A stretch of 64,000 bases of DNA from Sipunculus nudus (lineage: Eukaryota > Annelida > Sipuncula > Golfingiida > Sipunculidae): assembly GCA_026874595.1 (NCBI GenBank), contig CM049317.1, positions 62,597,118-62,661,117 of the forward strand. The letters are read 5' to 3'. How positions within the stretch are numbered: position 1 is the first letter of the stretch; the number at the start of each line of letters is the position of its first letter. Below the pieces are notes generated by a model. The model saw nothing but the letters and a program-made list of their open reading frames with translations, ran no database searches and was not told the origin of the DNA. This document shows positions 24,048 to 35,790 of this stretch, piece after piece. Made by a program: the position numbers and the translations under genes.

Positions 24048-25044
24048 GGAAAATGGGTCCAAGAAATCAATAAATGACTTTTATAAAAATAGAAGAGTTA
24101 TACATTTGCTGTTTTGAATGAACAATATTGCCTTTACTTTTGATATTAATGTTCACTAACCGGGACTGCTGTGTAGTCAGCGGACCCGTCTGTCTCCCTA
24201 TGGGTCATATCAGTGTGTATTTTTAGGAAAATGCTGCATTTCTGTTAAGATTTTGCCATAAGCAAAGAAAAAGCAAAGCATCAGCAAAGTGTAAGCTAAG
24301 GGATTATGCCTACATAGTTGCTTTTTTTCACCATTTTCTGAAGAAATCATGTATTTTTGAACTTTGCGGGGGTCTTATAATGTCAGAAATGGTAAAACAT
24401 TGTAGGTAAATTGTGTTAAAATTGGAAAATGGGTCCAATAAATCAATAAATGACTTTTTTAAAAATAGCAGAATTATACATTATCGGTTTTGATCGAACG
24501 ATATTGCCCTTGCTTTTGATATTAATGTTCACTATCCGGGACTGCTGTGTAGCCAGGGGACCCGTCTGTCACATTTGGTTCTTATCAGTGTGTATTTTTA
24601 GGGAATGGCTGCATTTCTGTTGTGATTTTGCCGTAAGCAAAGAATTAGCAAAGCATCAGCAAGGTGTAAGCAAAGGGATTATGCTTTCATAGTTGATTTT
24701 TTTCACCATTTTCTGAAGAAATCATGTATTTTTGGAATTTGCGGGGGTCTAATAATGTCAGAAATGGTAAAACACTGTAGGTAAATTGTGTTAAAATTGG
24801 AAAATGGGTCCAAGAAATCAATAAATGAATTTTTTAAAAATTGCAGAATTATACATTATCGGTTTTGATTGAACGATATTGCCCTTACTTTTGTTATTAA
24901 TGTTCACTAACCGGAACTGCTGTGTAGCCAGGGGACTCGTCTGTCCCCATGTGGGTCATATCAGTGTGTATTTTAAGGAAAATGCAGCATTTCTGTTGTG
25001 ATTTTGCCATAAGCAAAGAAAAAGCAAAGCATCAGCAAAGTGTA
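23948..25044 (+). repeat. 3-monomer repeat, first copy (offset 1127)
   Basis: Matches 25075-26171. Markers include TTTTGAATGAACAA near 24112 and CCGGAACTGC near 24911 (CCGGGACTGC in the partner). The same pair recurs as a unit at 27705-28801 and 28832-29928, so a 3-monomer duplication is nested inside a 10-monomer one. Confidence 0.8.
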
Positions 25045-25074
25045 AGCTAAGGGATTATGCCTTCATAGTTGCTT

Positions 25075-26171
25075 TTTGGCACCATTTTCTGAAGAAATAA
25101 TGTATTTTTGGACTTTGCGATGGTCTAATAATGTGAGAAATGGTAAAACACTGTAGGTAAATTGTGTTAAAATTGGAAAATGGGTCCAAGAAATCAATAA
25201 ATGACTTTTATAAAAATAGAAGAGTTATACATTTGCTGTTTTGAATGAACAATATTGCCTTTACTTTTGATATTAATGTTCACTAACCGGGACTGCTGTG
25301 TAGTCAGCGGACCCGTCTGTCTCCCTATGGGTCATATCAGTGTGTATTTTTAGGAAAATGCTGCATTTCTGTTAAGATTTTGCCATAAGCAAAGAAAAAG
25401 CAAAGCATCAGCAAAGTGTAAGCTAAGGGATTATGCCTACATAGTTGCTTTTTTTCACCATTTTCTGAAGAAATCATGTATTTTTGAACTTTGCGGGGGT
25501 CTTATAATGTCAGAAATGGTAAAACATTGTAGGTAAATTGTGTTAAAATTGGAAAATGGGTCCAATAAATCAATAAATGACTTTTTTAAAAATAGCAGAA
25601 TTATACATTATCGGTTTTGATCGAACGATATTGCCCTTGCTTTTGATATTAATGTTCACTATCCGGGACTGCTGTGTAGCCAGGGGACCCGTCTGTCACA
25701 TTTGGTTCTTATCAGTGTGTATTTTTAGGGAATGGCTGCATTTCTGTTGTGATTTTGCCGTAAGCAAAGAATTAGCAAAGCATCAGCAAGGTGTAAGCAA
25801 AGGGATTATGCTTTCATAGTTGATTTTTTTCACCATTTTCTGAAGAAATCATGTATTTTTGGAATTTGCGGGGGTCTAATAATGTCAGAAATGGTAAAAC
25901 ACTGTAGGTAAATTGTGTTAAAATTGGAAAATGGGTCCAAGAAATCAATAAATGAATTTTTTAAAAATTGCAGAATTATACATTATCGGTTTTGATTGAA
26001 CGATATTGCCCTTACTTTTGTTATTAATGTTCACTAACCGGGACTGCTGTGTAGCCAGGGGACTCGTCTGTCCCCATGTGGGTCATATCAGTGTGTATTT
26101 TAAGGAAAATGCAGCATTTCTGTTGTGATTTTGCCATAAGCAAAGAAAAAGCAAAGCATCAGCAAAGTGTA
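25075..26171 (+). repeat. 3-monomer repeat, second copy (offset 1127)
   Basis: It carries AATGTGAGAAATGG near 25131, a variant of the usual AATGTCAGAAATGG, which recurs near 28888 in the 3757-bp partner. It ends inside the heptamer cluster (monomer position about 246), where AGCTAAG gives way to AGCAAAG. Confidence 0.8.
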
Positions 26172-27451
26172 AGCAAAGGGATTATGCTTTCATAGTTGCT
26201 TTTTTTCACCATTTTCTGAAGAAATAATGTATGTTTGGACTTTGCGATGGTCTTATAATGTCAGAAATGGTAAAACATTGTAGGTAAATTGTGTTAAAAT
26301 TGGAAAATGGGTCCAAGAAATCAATAAATGACTTTTTTAAAAATTGCAGAATTATACATTATCGGTTTTGATTGAACGATATCGCCCTTTCTTTTGATAT
26401 TAATGTTCACTAACCGGGACTGCTGTGTAGCCAGGGGACTCGTCTGTCCCCATGTGGGTCATATCAGTGTGTATTTTTAGGAAATTGCTGCATTTCTGTT
26501 GTGATTTTGCCGTAAGCAAAGAATTAGCAAAGCATCAGCAAAGTGTAAGCAAAGGGATTATGCTTTCATAGTTGCTTTTTTTCACCATTTTCTGAAGAAA
26601 TAATGTATGTTTGGACTTTGCGATGGTCTTATAATGTCAGAAATGGTAAAACACTGTAGGTAAATTGTGTTAAAATTGGAAAATGGGTCCAAGAAATCAA
26701 TAAATGACTTTTTTAAAAATTGCAGAATTATACATTATCGGTTTTGATTGAACGATATTGCCCTTACTTTTGATATTAATGTTCACTAAGCGGGACTGCT
26801 GTGTAGCCAGGGGACCCGTCTGTCACCATATGGTTCTTATCAGTGTGTATTTATAGGAAAATGCTGCATTTCTGATGTGATTTTGCCGTAAGCAAAGAAT
26901 TAGCAAAGCATCAGCAAGGTGTAAGCAAAGGGATTATGCCTTCATAATTGTTCCTTGGCACCATTTTCTGAAGAAATAATGTATTTTTGGACTTTGCGGG
27001 GGTCTTATAATGTCAGAAATGGTAAAACATTGTAAGTAAATTGTGTTAAAATTGGAAAATGGGTCAAAGAAATCAATAAATGACTTTTTTAAAAATAGAA
27101 GAATTATACATTTGCGGTTTTAATTGAACGATATTGCCCTTACTTTTGATATTAATGTTCACTAACCGGGACTGCTATGTAGCCAGGGGACCCGTCTGTC
27201 CCCATATGGGTCATATCAGTGTGTATTTTTAGGAAAATGCTGCATTTCTGTTAAGATTTTGCCATAAGCAAAGAAAAAGCAAAGCATCAGCAAAGTGTAA
27301 GCTAAGGGATTATGCCTACATAGTTGCTTTTTTTCACCATTTTCTGAAGAAATCATGTATTTTGAACTTTGCGGGGGTCTTATAATGTCAGAAATGGTAA
27401 AACATTGTAGGTAAATTGTGTTAAAATTGGAAAATGGGTCCAATAAATCAA
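26172..27451 (+). repeat. Mixed monomers between the two 3757-bp copies
   Basis: This holds three to four monomers of known classes. 26172-26650 is the GTATGTTTGG/GCGATGGTC class also seen near 23223 and 2188. Next comes a CACCATATGG monomer with TATTTATAGG and CTGATGTG near 26825-26880. 27216-27451 reads TGTATTTTGAAC, one T shorter than relatives, a marker shared with 40837-41064 and 44035-44262. Confidence 0.75.
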
Positions 27452-29928
27452 TAAATGACTTTTTTAAAAATAGAAGAATTATACATTTGCGGTTTTAATT
27501 GAACGATATTGCCCTTACTTTTGATATTAATGTTCACTAACCGGGACTGCTATGTAGCCAGGGGACCCGTCTGTCCCCATATGGGTCATATCAGTGTGTA
27601 TTTTTAGGAAAATGCTGCATTTCTGTTGTGATTTTGCCGTAAGCAAAGAATAAGCAAAGCATCAGCAAAGTGTAAGCAAAGGGATTATGCTTTCATGATT
27701 GCTTTTTGGCACCATTTTCTGAAGAAATAATGTATTTTTGGACTTTGCGATGGTCTAATAATGTCAGAAATGGTAAAACACTGTAGGTAAATTGTGTTAA
27801 AATTGGAAAATGGGTCCAAGAAATCAATAAATGACTTTTATAAAAATAGAAGAGTTATACATTTGCTGTTTTGAATGAACAATATTGCCTTTACTTTTGA
27901 TATTAATGTTCACTAACCGGGACTGCTGTGTAGTCAGCGGACCCGTCTGTCTCCCTATGGGTCATATCAGTGTGTATTTTTAGGAAAATGCTGCATTTCT
28001 GTTAAGATTTTGCCATAAGCAAAGAAAAAGCAAAGCATCAGCAAAGTGTAAGCTAAGGGATTATGCCTACATAGTTGCTTTTTTTCACCATTTTCTGAAG
28101 AAATCATGTATTTTTGAACTTTGCGGGGGTCTTATAATGTCAGAAATGGTAAAACATTGTAGGTAAATTGTGTTAAAATTGGAAAATGGGTCCAATAAAT
28201 CAATAAATGACTTTTTTAAAAATAGCAGAATTATACATTATCGGTTTTGATCGAACGATATTGCCCTTGCTTTTGATATTAATGTTCACTATCCGGGACT
28301 GCTGTGTAGCCAGGGGACCCGTCTGTCACATTTGGTTCTTATCAGTGTGTATTTTTAGGGAATGGCTGCATTTCTGTTGTGATTTTGCCGTAAGCAAAGA
28401 ATTAGCAAAGCATCAGCAAGGTGTAAGCAAAGGGATTATGCTTTCATAGTTGATTTTTTTCACCATTTTCTGAAGAAATCATGTATTTTTGGAATTTGCG
28501 GGGGTCTAATAATGTCAGAAATGGTAAAACACTGTAGGTAAATTGTGTTAAAATTGGAAAATGGGTCCAAGAAATCAATAAATGAATTTTTTAAAAATTG
28601 CAGAATTATACATTATCGGTTTTGATTGAACGATATTGCCCTTACTTTTGTTATTAATGTTCACTAACCGGAACTGCTGTGTAGCCAGGGGACTCGTCTG
28701 TCCCCATGTGGGTCATATCAGTGTGTATTTTAAGGAAAATGCAGCATTTCTGTTGTGATTTTGCCATAAGCAAAGAAAAAGCAAAGCATCAGCAAAGTGT
28801 AAGCTAAAGGATTATGCCTTCATAGTTGCTTTTTGGCACCATTTTCTGAAGAAATAATGTATTTTTGGACTTTGCGATGGTCTAATAATGTGAGAAATGG
28901 TAAAACACTGTAGGTAAATTGTGTTAAAATTGGAAAATGGGTCCAAGAAATCAATAAATGACTTTTATAAAAATAGAAGAGTTATACATTTGCTGTTTTG
29001 AATGAACAATATTGCCTTTAATTTTGATATTAATGTTCACTAACCGGGACTGCTGTGTAGTCAGCGGACCCGTCTGTCTCCCTATGGGTCATATCAGTGT
29101 GTATTTTTAGGAAAATGCTGCATTTCTGTTAAGATTTTGCCATAAGCAAAGAAAAAGCAAAGCATCAGCAAAGTGTAAGCTAAGGGATTATGCCTACATA
29201 GTTGCTTTTTTTCACCATTTTCTGAAGAAATCATGTATTTTTGAACTTTGCGGGGGTCTTATAATGTCAGAAATGGTAAAACATTGTAGGTAAATTGTGT
29301 TAAAATTGGAAAATGGGTCCAATAAATCAATAAATGACTTTTTTAAAAATAGCAGAATTATACATTATCGGTTTTGATCGAACGATATTGCCCTTGCTTT
29401 TGATATTAATGTTCACTATCCGGGACTGCTGTGTAGCCAGGGGACCCGTCTGTCACATTTGGTTCTTATCAGTGTGTATTTTTAGGGAATGGCTGCATTT
29501 CTGTTGTGATTTTGCCGTAAGCAAAGAATTAGCAAAGCATCAGCAAGGTGTAAGCAAAGGGATTATGCTTTCATAGTTGATTTTTTTCACCATTTTCTGA
29601 AGAAATCATGTATTTTTGGAATTTGCGGGGGTCTAATAATGTCAGAAATGGTAAAACACTGTAGGTAAATTGTGTTAAAATTGGAAAATGGGTCCAAGAA
29701 ATCAATAAATGAATTTTTTAAAAATTGCAGAATTATACATTATCGGTTTTGATTGAACGATATTGCCCTTACTTTTGTTATTAATGTTCACTAACCGGGA
29801 CTGCTGTGTAGCCAGGGGACTCGTCTGTCCCCATGTGGGTCATATCAGTGTGTATTTTAAGGAAAATGCAGCATTTCTGTTGTGATTTTGCCATAAGCAA
29901 AGAAAAAGCAAAGCATCAGCAAAGTGTA
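27452..29928 (+). repeat. 10-monomer-offset duplication, right copy (3757 bp)
   Basis: Colinear with 23695-26171. Private differences include AGCTAAAGGATT near 28802 and TTTAATTTTGATA near 29019. It ends near 29928; the sequence then enters the G-run lineage and the first truncated-monomer block. Confidence 0.82.
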
Positions 29929-30000
29929 AGCTAAGGGATTATGCCTTCATAGTTGCTTTTTTTCACCATTTTCTGAAGAAATCATGTATTTTTGGACTTT

Positions 30001-30011
30001 GGGGGGGGGGG
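30001..30011 (+). repeat. G11 homopolymer (expanded monomer G-run)
   Basis: Most monomers read TTTGCGGGGGTC here. In this lineage the C is absent and the run has grown to 11 G. Relatives have 11 G (41744-41754), 10 G (52644-52653), 9 G (45693-45701 and 58495-58503), 8 G (55674-55681) and 6 G (31696-31701). The graded lengths fit replication slippage after loss of the interrupting C, though homopolymer sequencing error could alter exact counts. Confidence 0.8.
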
Positions 30012-30062
30012 TCTAATAATGTCAGAAATGGTAAAACATTGTAGGTAAATTGTGTTAAAATT

Positions 30063-31001
30063 GGAAAATGGGTCAAAGAAATCAATAAATGACATTTTTA
30101 AAAATAGAAGAATTATACATTTCCGGTTTTGATCGAACGATATTGCCCTTACTTTTGATATTAATGTTCATTAACCGGGACTGCTGTGTAGCCAGTGGAC
30201 CCGTCTGTTTCCATATGGGTCATATCAGTCCTTATTTTTAGTTAAATGTTTAATTTCTGTTGTTATTTTACTATAAGCAAAGAATAAGCAAAGCATAAAA
30301 AAAGTGTAAGCAAAGGGATTATGCCTGCATAATTGCTTTTTGGCACCATTTTCTGAAAAAATAATGTATTTTTGGACTTTGCGGGGATCTAATAATGTCA
30401 GAAATGGTAAAACATTGTAGGTAAATTGAGTGAAAATTGGATAATGCGTCCAATAAATCAATAAATGACTTTTTTAAAAATTGCAGAATTTGCAGAAATG
30501 GTAAAACACTGTAGATAAATTGTGTTAAAATTGGAAAATGGGTCAAAGAAATCAATAAATGGCTTTTTAAAAAATAGAAGAATTATACATTTCCGGTTTT
30601 GATCGAACGATATTGCCCTTACTTTTGATATTGATGTTCACTAACCGGGACTGCTGTGTAGCCAGGGGACCCGTCTTTTTCCATATGGGTCATATCAGTG
30701 CTTATTTTTAGTAAAATGTTTAATTTCTGTTGTGATTTTACTACAAGCAAAGAATAAGCAAAGCATAAAAAAAGTGTAGGCAAAGGGATTATGCCTGCAT
30801 AATTACTTTTTGGCACCATTTTCTGAAGAAATGATGTATTTTTGGACTTTGCGGGGTCTAATAATGTCAGAAATGGTAAAACATTGTAGGTAAATTGAGT
30901 AAAAATTGGATAATGGGTCCAATAAATCAATAAATGACTTTTTTAAAAATTGCAGAATTTGCAGAGATGGTAAAACACTGTAGATAAATTGTGTTAAAAT
31001 T
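30063..31001 (+). repeat. Composite block: two divergent monomers, each with a 94-bp truncated monomer
   Basis: Unit starts are 30063, 30439, 30533, 30908 and 31002, giving lengths 376, 94, 375 and 94. The full monomers belong to a divergent family with GTGATTTTACTA and CATAAAAAAAGTG, in which the third heptamer is replaced by AAAAAAG. The truncated units (30439-30532, 30908-31001) keep monomer bases 1 to about 52 and the last ~42, losing about 282 bp; the junction reads GCAGAATTTGCAGAAATGG. The block recurs at 34852-35790 (offset 4789) and 41806-42744 (offset 11743). Confidence 0.9.
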
Positions 31002-34000
31002 GGAAAATGGGTCCAATAAATCAATAAATGACTTTTTTAAAAATAGCAGAATTATACATTATCGGTTTTGATCGAACGATATTGCCCTTACTTTTGATAT
31101 TAATGTTCACTATCCGGGACTGCTGTGTAGCCAGGGGACCCGTCTGTCTCCATATGCTTCTTTTCAGTGTGTATTTTTAGGAAAATGCTGCATTTCTGTT
31201 GTGATTTTGCCGTAAGCAAAGAATAAGCAAAGCATCAGCAAAGTGTAAGCAAAGGGATTATGCCTTCATAATTGTTTTTTGGCACCATTTTCTGAAGAAA
31301 TAATGTATTTTTGGGCTTTGTGGGGGTCTTATAATGTCAGAAATGGTAAAACACTGTAGGTAAATTCTGTTAAAATTAGAAAATGGGTCCCAGGGATCAA
31401 TAAATGACTTTTTTAAAGTAGCAGAATTATACATTTATGGTTTTGATTGAACGATATTGCCCTTACTTTTGATATTAATTTTCACTAACCGGGACTGCTG
31501 TGTAGCAAAGGGGACCCGTCTGTCCCCATATGGGTCATATCAGTGTGTATTTTTAGGAAAATGCTGCATTTCTGTTGTGATTTTGCCATAAGCAAAGAAA
31601 AAGCAAAGCATCAGCAAAGTGTAAGCTAAGGGATTATGCCTTCATAGTTGCTTTTTTTCACCATTTTCTGAAGAAATCATGTATTTTTGGACTTTGGGGG
31701 GTCTAATAATGTCAGAAATGGTAAAACATTGTAGGTAAATTGTGTTAAAATTGGAAAATGGGTCCAATAAATCAATAAATGACTTTTTTAAAAATTGCAG
31801 AATTATACATTATCGGTTTTGATTGAACGATATTGCCCTTACTTTTGATATTAATGTTCACTAACCGGGACTGCTGTGTAGCGAGGGGACTCGTCTGTCC
31901 CCATATGGGTCATATCAGTGTGTATTTTTAGGAAAATGCTGCATTTCTGTTGTGATTTTGCCGTAAGCAAAGAATAAGCAAAGCATCAGCAAAGTGTAAG
32001 CAAAGGGATTATGCTTTCATGATTGCTTTTTGGCACCATTTTCTGAAGAAATCATGTATTTTTGGACTTTGCGATGGTCTAATAATGTCAGAAATGGTAA
32101 AACACTGTAGGTAAATTGTGTTAAAATTGGAAAATGGGTCCAAGAAATCAATAAATGACTTTTTTAAAAATAGCAGAATTATACATTATCGGTTTTGATC
32201 GAACGATATGGCCCTTACTTTTGATATTAATGTTCACTATCCGGGACTGCTGTGTAGCCAGGGGACCCGTTTATCACCATATGGTTCTTATCAGTGTGTA
32301 TTTATAGGAAAATGCTGCATTTCTGTTGTGATTTTGCCGTAAGCAAAGAATAAGCAAAACATCAGCAAAGTGTAAGCAAAGGGATTATGCTTTCATGATT
32401 GCTTTTTTTCACCATTTTCTGAAGAAATAATGTATGTTTGGACTTTGCGATGGTCTAATAATGTCAGAAATGGTAAAACACTGTAGGTAAATTGTGTTAA
32501 AATTGGAAAATGGGTCAAAGAAATCAATAAATGACTTTTTTAAAAATAGAAGAATTATACATTATCGGTTTTGATCGAACGATATTGCCCTTACTTTTGA
32601 TATTAATTTTCACTAACCGGGACTGCTGTGTAGCAAAGGGGACCCGTCTGTCCCCATATGGGTCATATCAGTGTGTATTTTTAGGAAAATGCTGCATTTC
32701 TGTTGTGATTTTGCCGTAAGCAAAGAATAAGCAAAGCATCAGCAAGGTGTAAGCAAAGGGATTATGCCTTCATAATTGATTTTGGCACCATTTTCTGAAG
32801 AAATAATGTATTTTTGGACTTTGCGGGGGTCTTATAGTGTCAGAAATGGTAAAACATTGTAGGTAAATTGTGTTAAAATTGGAAAATGGGTCAAAGAAAT
32901 CAATAAATGACTTTTATAAAAATAGAAGAGTTATACATTTGCTGTTTTGATTGAACAATATTGCCTTTACTTTTGATATTAATGTTCACTAACCGGGACT
33001 GCTGTGTAGCCAGGGGACCCGTCTGTTTCCCTATGGGTCATATCAGTGTGTATTTGAAGGAAAATGCTGCATTTCTGTCGTGATTTTGCCGTAAGCAAAG
33101 AATAAGCAAAGCATCAGCAAAGTGTAAGCAAAGGGATTATGCCTTCATAATTGCTTTTTGGCACCATTTTCTGAAGAAATAATGTATTTTTGGACTTTGC
33201 GGGGGTCTTATAATGTCAGGAATGGTAAAACATTGTAGGTAAATTGTGTTAAAATTGGAAAATGGGTCAAAGAAATCAATAAATGACTTTTTTAAAAATA
33301 GCAGAATTATACATTTGCGGTTTTGATTGAACGATACTGCCCTTAGTTTTGATATTAATGTTCACTAACCGGGACTGCTGTGTAGCCAGGGGACTCGTCT
33401 GTCCCCATATGGGTCATATCAGTGTGTATTTTTAGGAAAATGCTGCATTTCTGTTAAGATTTTGCCATAAGCAAAGAAAAAGCAAAGCATCAGCAAAGTG
33501 TAAGCTAAGGGATTATGCCTTAATAGTTGCTTTTTTCACCATTTTCTGAAGAAATCATGTATTTTTGGACTTTGCGGGGGTCTAATAATGTCAGAAATGG
33601 TAAAACATTGTAGGTAAATTGTGTTAAAATTGGAAAATGGGTCAAATAAATCAATAAATGACTTTTTTAAAATTAGCAGAATTATACATTATCGGTTTTG
33701 ATCGAACGATATTGCCCTTACCTTTGATATTAATGTTCACTATCCGGGACTGCTGTGTAGCCAGGGGACCCGTCTGTCACCATATGCTTCTTATCAGTGT
33801 GTATTTTTAGGAAAATGCTGCATTTCTGTTGTGATTTTGCCGTAAGCAAAGAATAAGCAAAGCATCAGCAAAGTGTAAGCAAAGGGATTATGCCTTCATA
33901 ATTGCTTTTTGGCACCATTTTCTGAAAAAAAAATGTATTTTTGGGCTTTTTGGGGGTCTAATAATGTCAGAAATTGTGAAACACTGTAGTTAAATTCTGT

Positions 34001-34382
34001 TAAAATTAGAAAATGGGTCCCAGGAATCAATAAATGACTTTTTTAAAGTAGCAGAATTATACATTTATGGTTTTGATTGAACGATATTGCTCTTACTTTT
34101 GATATTAATGTTCACTAACCGGGACTGCTGTGTAACCAGGGGACCCGTCTATTTCCGTATGGGTCATATCAGTGTGTATTTAGAGGAAAATGCTGCATTT
34201 CTGTTGTGATTTTGCCGTAAGCAAAGAATAAGCAAAGCATAAGCAAAGTGTAAGCAAAGGGATTATGCCTTCATAATTGCTTTTTGGCACCATTTTCTGA
34301 AGAAATAATGTATTTTTGGGCATTGCGGGGGTCCAATAATGTCTGAAATGGTGAAACACTGTAGGTAAATTGTGTTAAAATT
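31002..34382 (+). repeat. Nine full monomers of mixed classes between composite blocks
   Basis: Only full-length monomers occur. 31002-31447 is shared with 42745-43190 (offset 11743). A monomer with GCGAGGGGAC near 31883 carries a private C-to-G change. 32720-33650 resembles 16010-16900, sharing TTGATTTTGGC, TATTTGAAGG and ACGATACTGCC. 33950-34050 has a poorly conserved copy (GGGCTTTTTGGGGG, AAATTGTGAAAC), and near 34133 TGTAACCAGG replaces TGTAGCCAGG. Confidence 0.8.
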
Positions 34383-35790
34383 GGAAAATGGGTCAAAGAA
34401 ATCAATAAATGACTTTTTTAAAAATAGCAGAATTATACATTTACGGTTTTGATCGAACGATATTGCCCTTACTTTTGATATTTATGTTCATTAACCGGGA
34501 CTGCTGTGTAGCCAGGGGACCCGTCTGTTTCCATATGAGTCATATCAGTGCTTATTTTTAGTAAAATGTTTAATTTCTGTTGTGATTTTACTATAAGCAA
34601 AGAATAAGCAAAGCATAAAATAGTGGAAGCAAAGGGATTATGCCTGCATAATTGCTTTTTGGCTCCATTTTCTGAAGAAATAATGTATTTTTTGACTTTG
34701 CGGGGGTCTAATGATGTCAGAAATGGTAAAACATTGTAGGTAAATTGAGTTAAAATTGGATAATGCCTCCAATAAATCAATAAATGACTTTTTTAAAAAT
34801 TGCAGAATTTGCAGAAATGGTAAAACACTGTAGATAAATTGTGTTAAAATTGGAAAATGGGTCAAAGAAATCAATAAATGACATTTTTAAAAATAGAAGA
34901 ATTATACATTTCCGGTTTTGATCGAACGATATTGCCCTTACTTTTGATATTAATGTTCATTAACCGGGACTGCTGTGTAGCCAGTGGACCCGTCTGTTTC
35001 CATATGGGTCATATCAGTGCTTATTTTTAGTTAAATGTTTAATTTCTGTTGTTATTTTACTATAAGCAAAGAATAAGCAAAGCATAAAAAAAGTGTAAGC
35101 AAAGGGATTATGCCTGCATAATTGCTTTTTGGCACCATTTTCTGAAAAAATAATGTATTTTTGGACTTTGCGGGGGTCTAATAATGTCAGAAATGGTAAA
35201 ACATTGAAGGTAAATTGAGTGAAAATTGGATAATGCGTCCAATAAATCAATAAATGACTTTTTTAAAAATTGCAGAATTTGCAGAAATGGTAAAACACTG
35301 TAGATAAATTGTGTTAAAATTGGAAAATGGGTCAAAGAAATCAATAAATGGCTTTTTAAAAAATAGAAGAATTATACATTTCCGGTTTTGATCGAACGAT
35401 ATTGCCCTTACTTTTGATATTAATGTTCACTAACCGGGACTGCTGTGTAGCCAGGGGACCCGTCTTTTTCCATATGGGTCATATCAGTGCTTATTTTTAG
35501 TAAAATGTTTAATTTCTGTTGTGATTTTACTACAAGCAAAGAATAAGCAAAGCATAAAAAAAGTGTAGGCAAAGGGATTATGCCTGCATAATTACTTTTT
35601 GGCACCATTTTCTGAAGAAATGATGTATTTTTGGACTTTGCGGGGTCTAATAATGTCAGAAATGGTAAAACATTGTAGGTAAATTGAGTAAAAATTGGAT
35701 AATGGGTCCAATAAATCAATAAATGACTTTTTTAAAAATTGCAGAATTTGCAGAAATGGTAAAACACTGTAGATAAATTGTGTTAAAATT
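34383..35790 (+). repeat. Composite block: three divergent monomers, each with a 94-bp truncated monomer
   Basis: Unit starts at 34383, 34758, 34852, 35228, 35322, 35697 and 35791 give 375, 94, 376, 94, 375 and 94. Truncated units are 34758-34851, 35228-35321 and 35697-35790. This is the only block with three pairs; its first pair is the most divergent (GCATAAAATAGTGG, GGATAATGCCTCC) and may be the oldest or least homogenised. Confidence 0.9.

Larger units (their letters stand above)
23515..24949 (+). repeat. 7-monomer-offset duplication, right copy (2630 bp)
   Basis: Partner of 20885-22318. The left junction lies at monomer position about 220, at the start of the heptamer cluster. The stretch just before it comes from another class, with CTGATGTGATTT upstream instead of CTGTTAAGATTT. 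The right part is reused in the 1127- and 3757-bp repeats that follow. Confidence 0.78.
23695..26171 (+). repeat. 10-monomer-offset duplication, left copy (3757 bp)
   Basis: Matches 27452-29928 over about 2.48 kb and contains both 3-monomer copies. The left boundary is in the monomer leader: the preceding text reads TCAAAGAAATC here and TCCAATAAATC in the partner. Confidence 0.82.

Noticed and set aside
30439-30532. Monomer built from four 94-bp quarter repeats (4 x 94 = 376)
   Set aside because: The truncated unit is bases 1-52 joined to the last ~42, and the four 94-bp quarters of the monomer show no similarity to each other by eye. The arithmetic looks coincidental.
30619-30930. Minus-strand 103-codon open frame (also at 34469, 40292 and 42362)
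   Set aside because: It lies wholly within the divergent satellite monomer, overlaps other equally open frames, and varies through frame-breaking changes in sister copies. I see no domain or ribosome/splice context.
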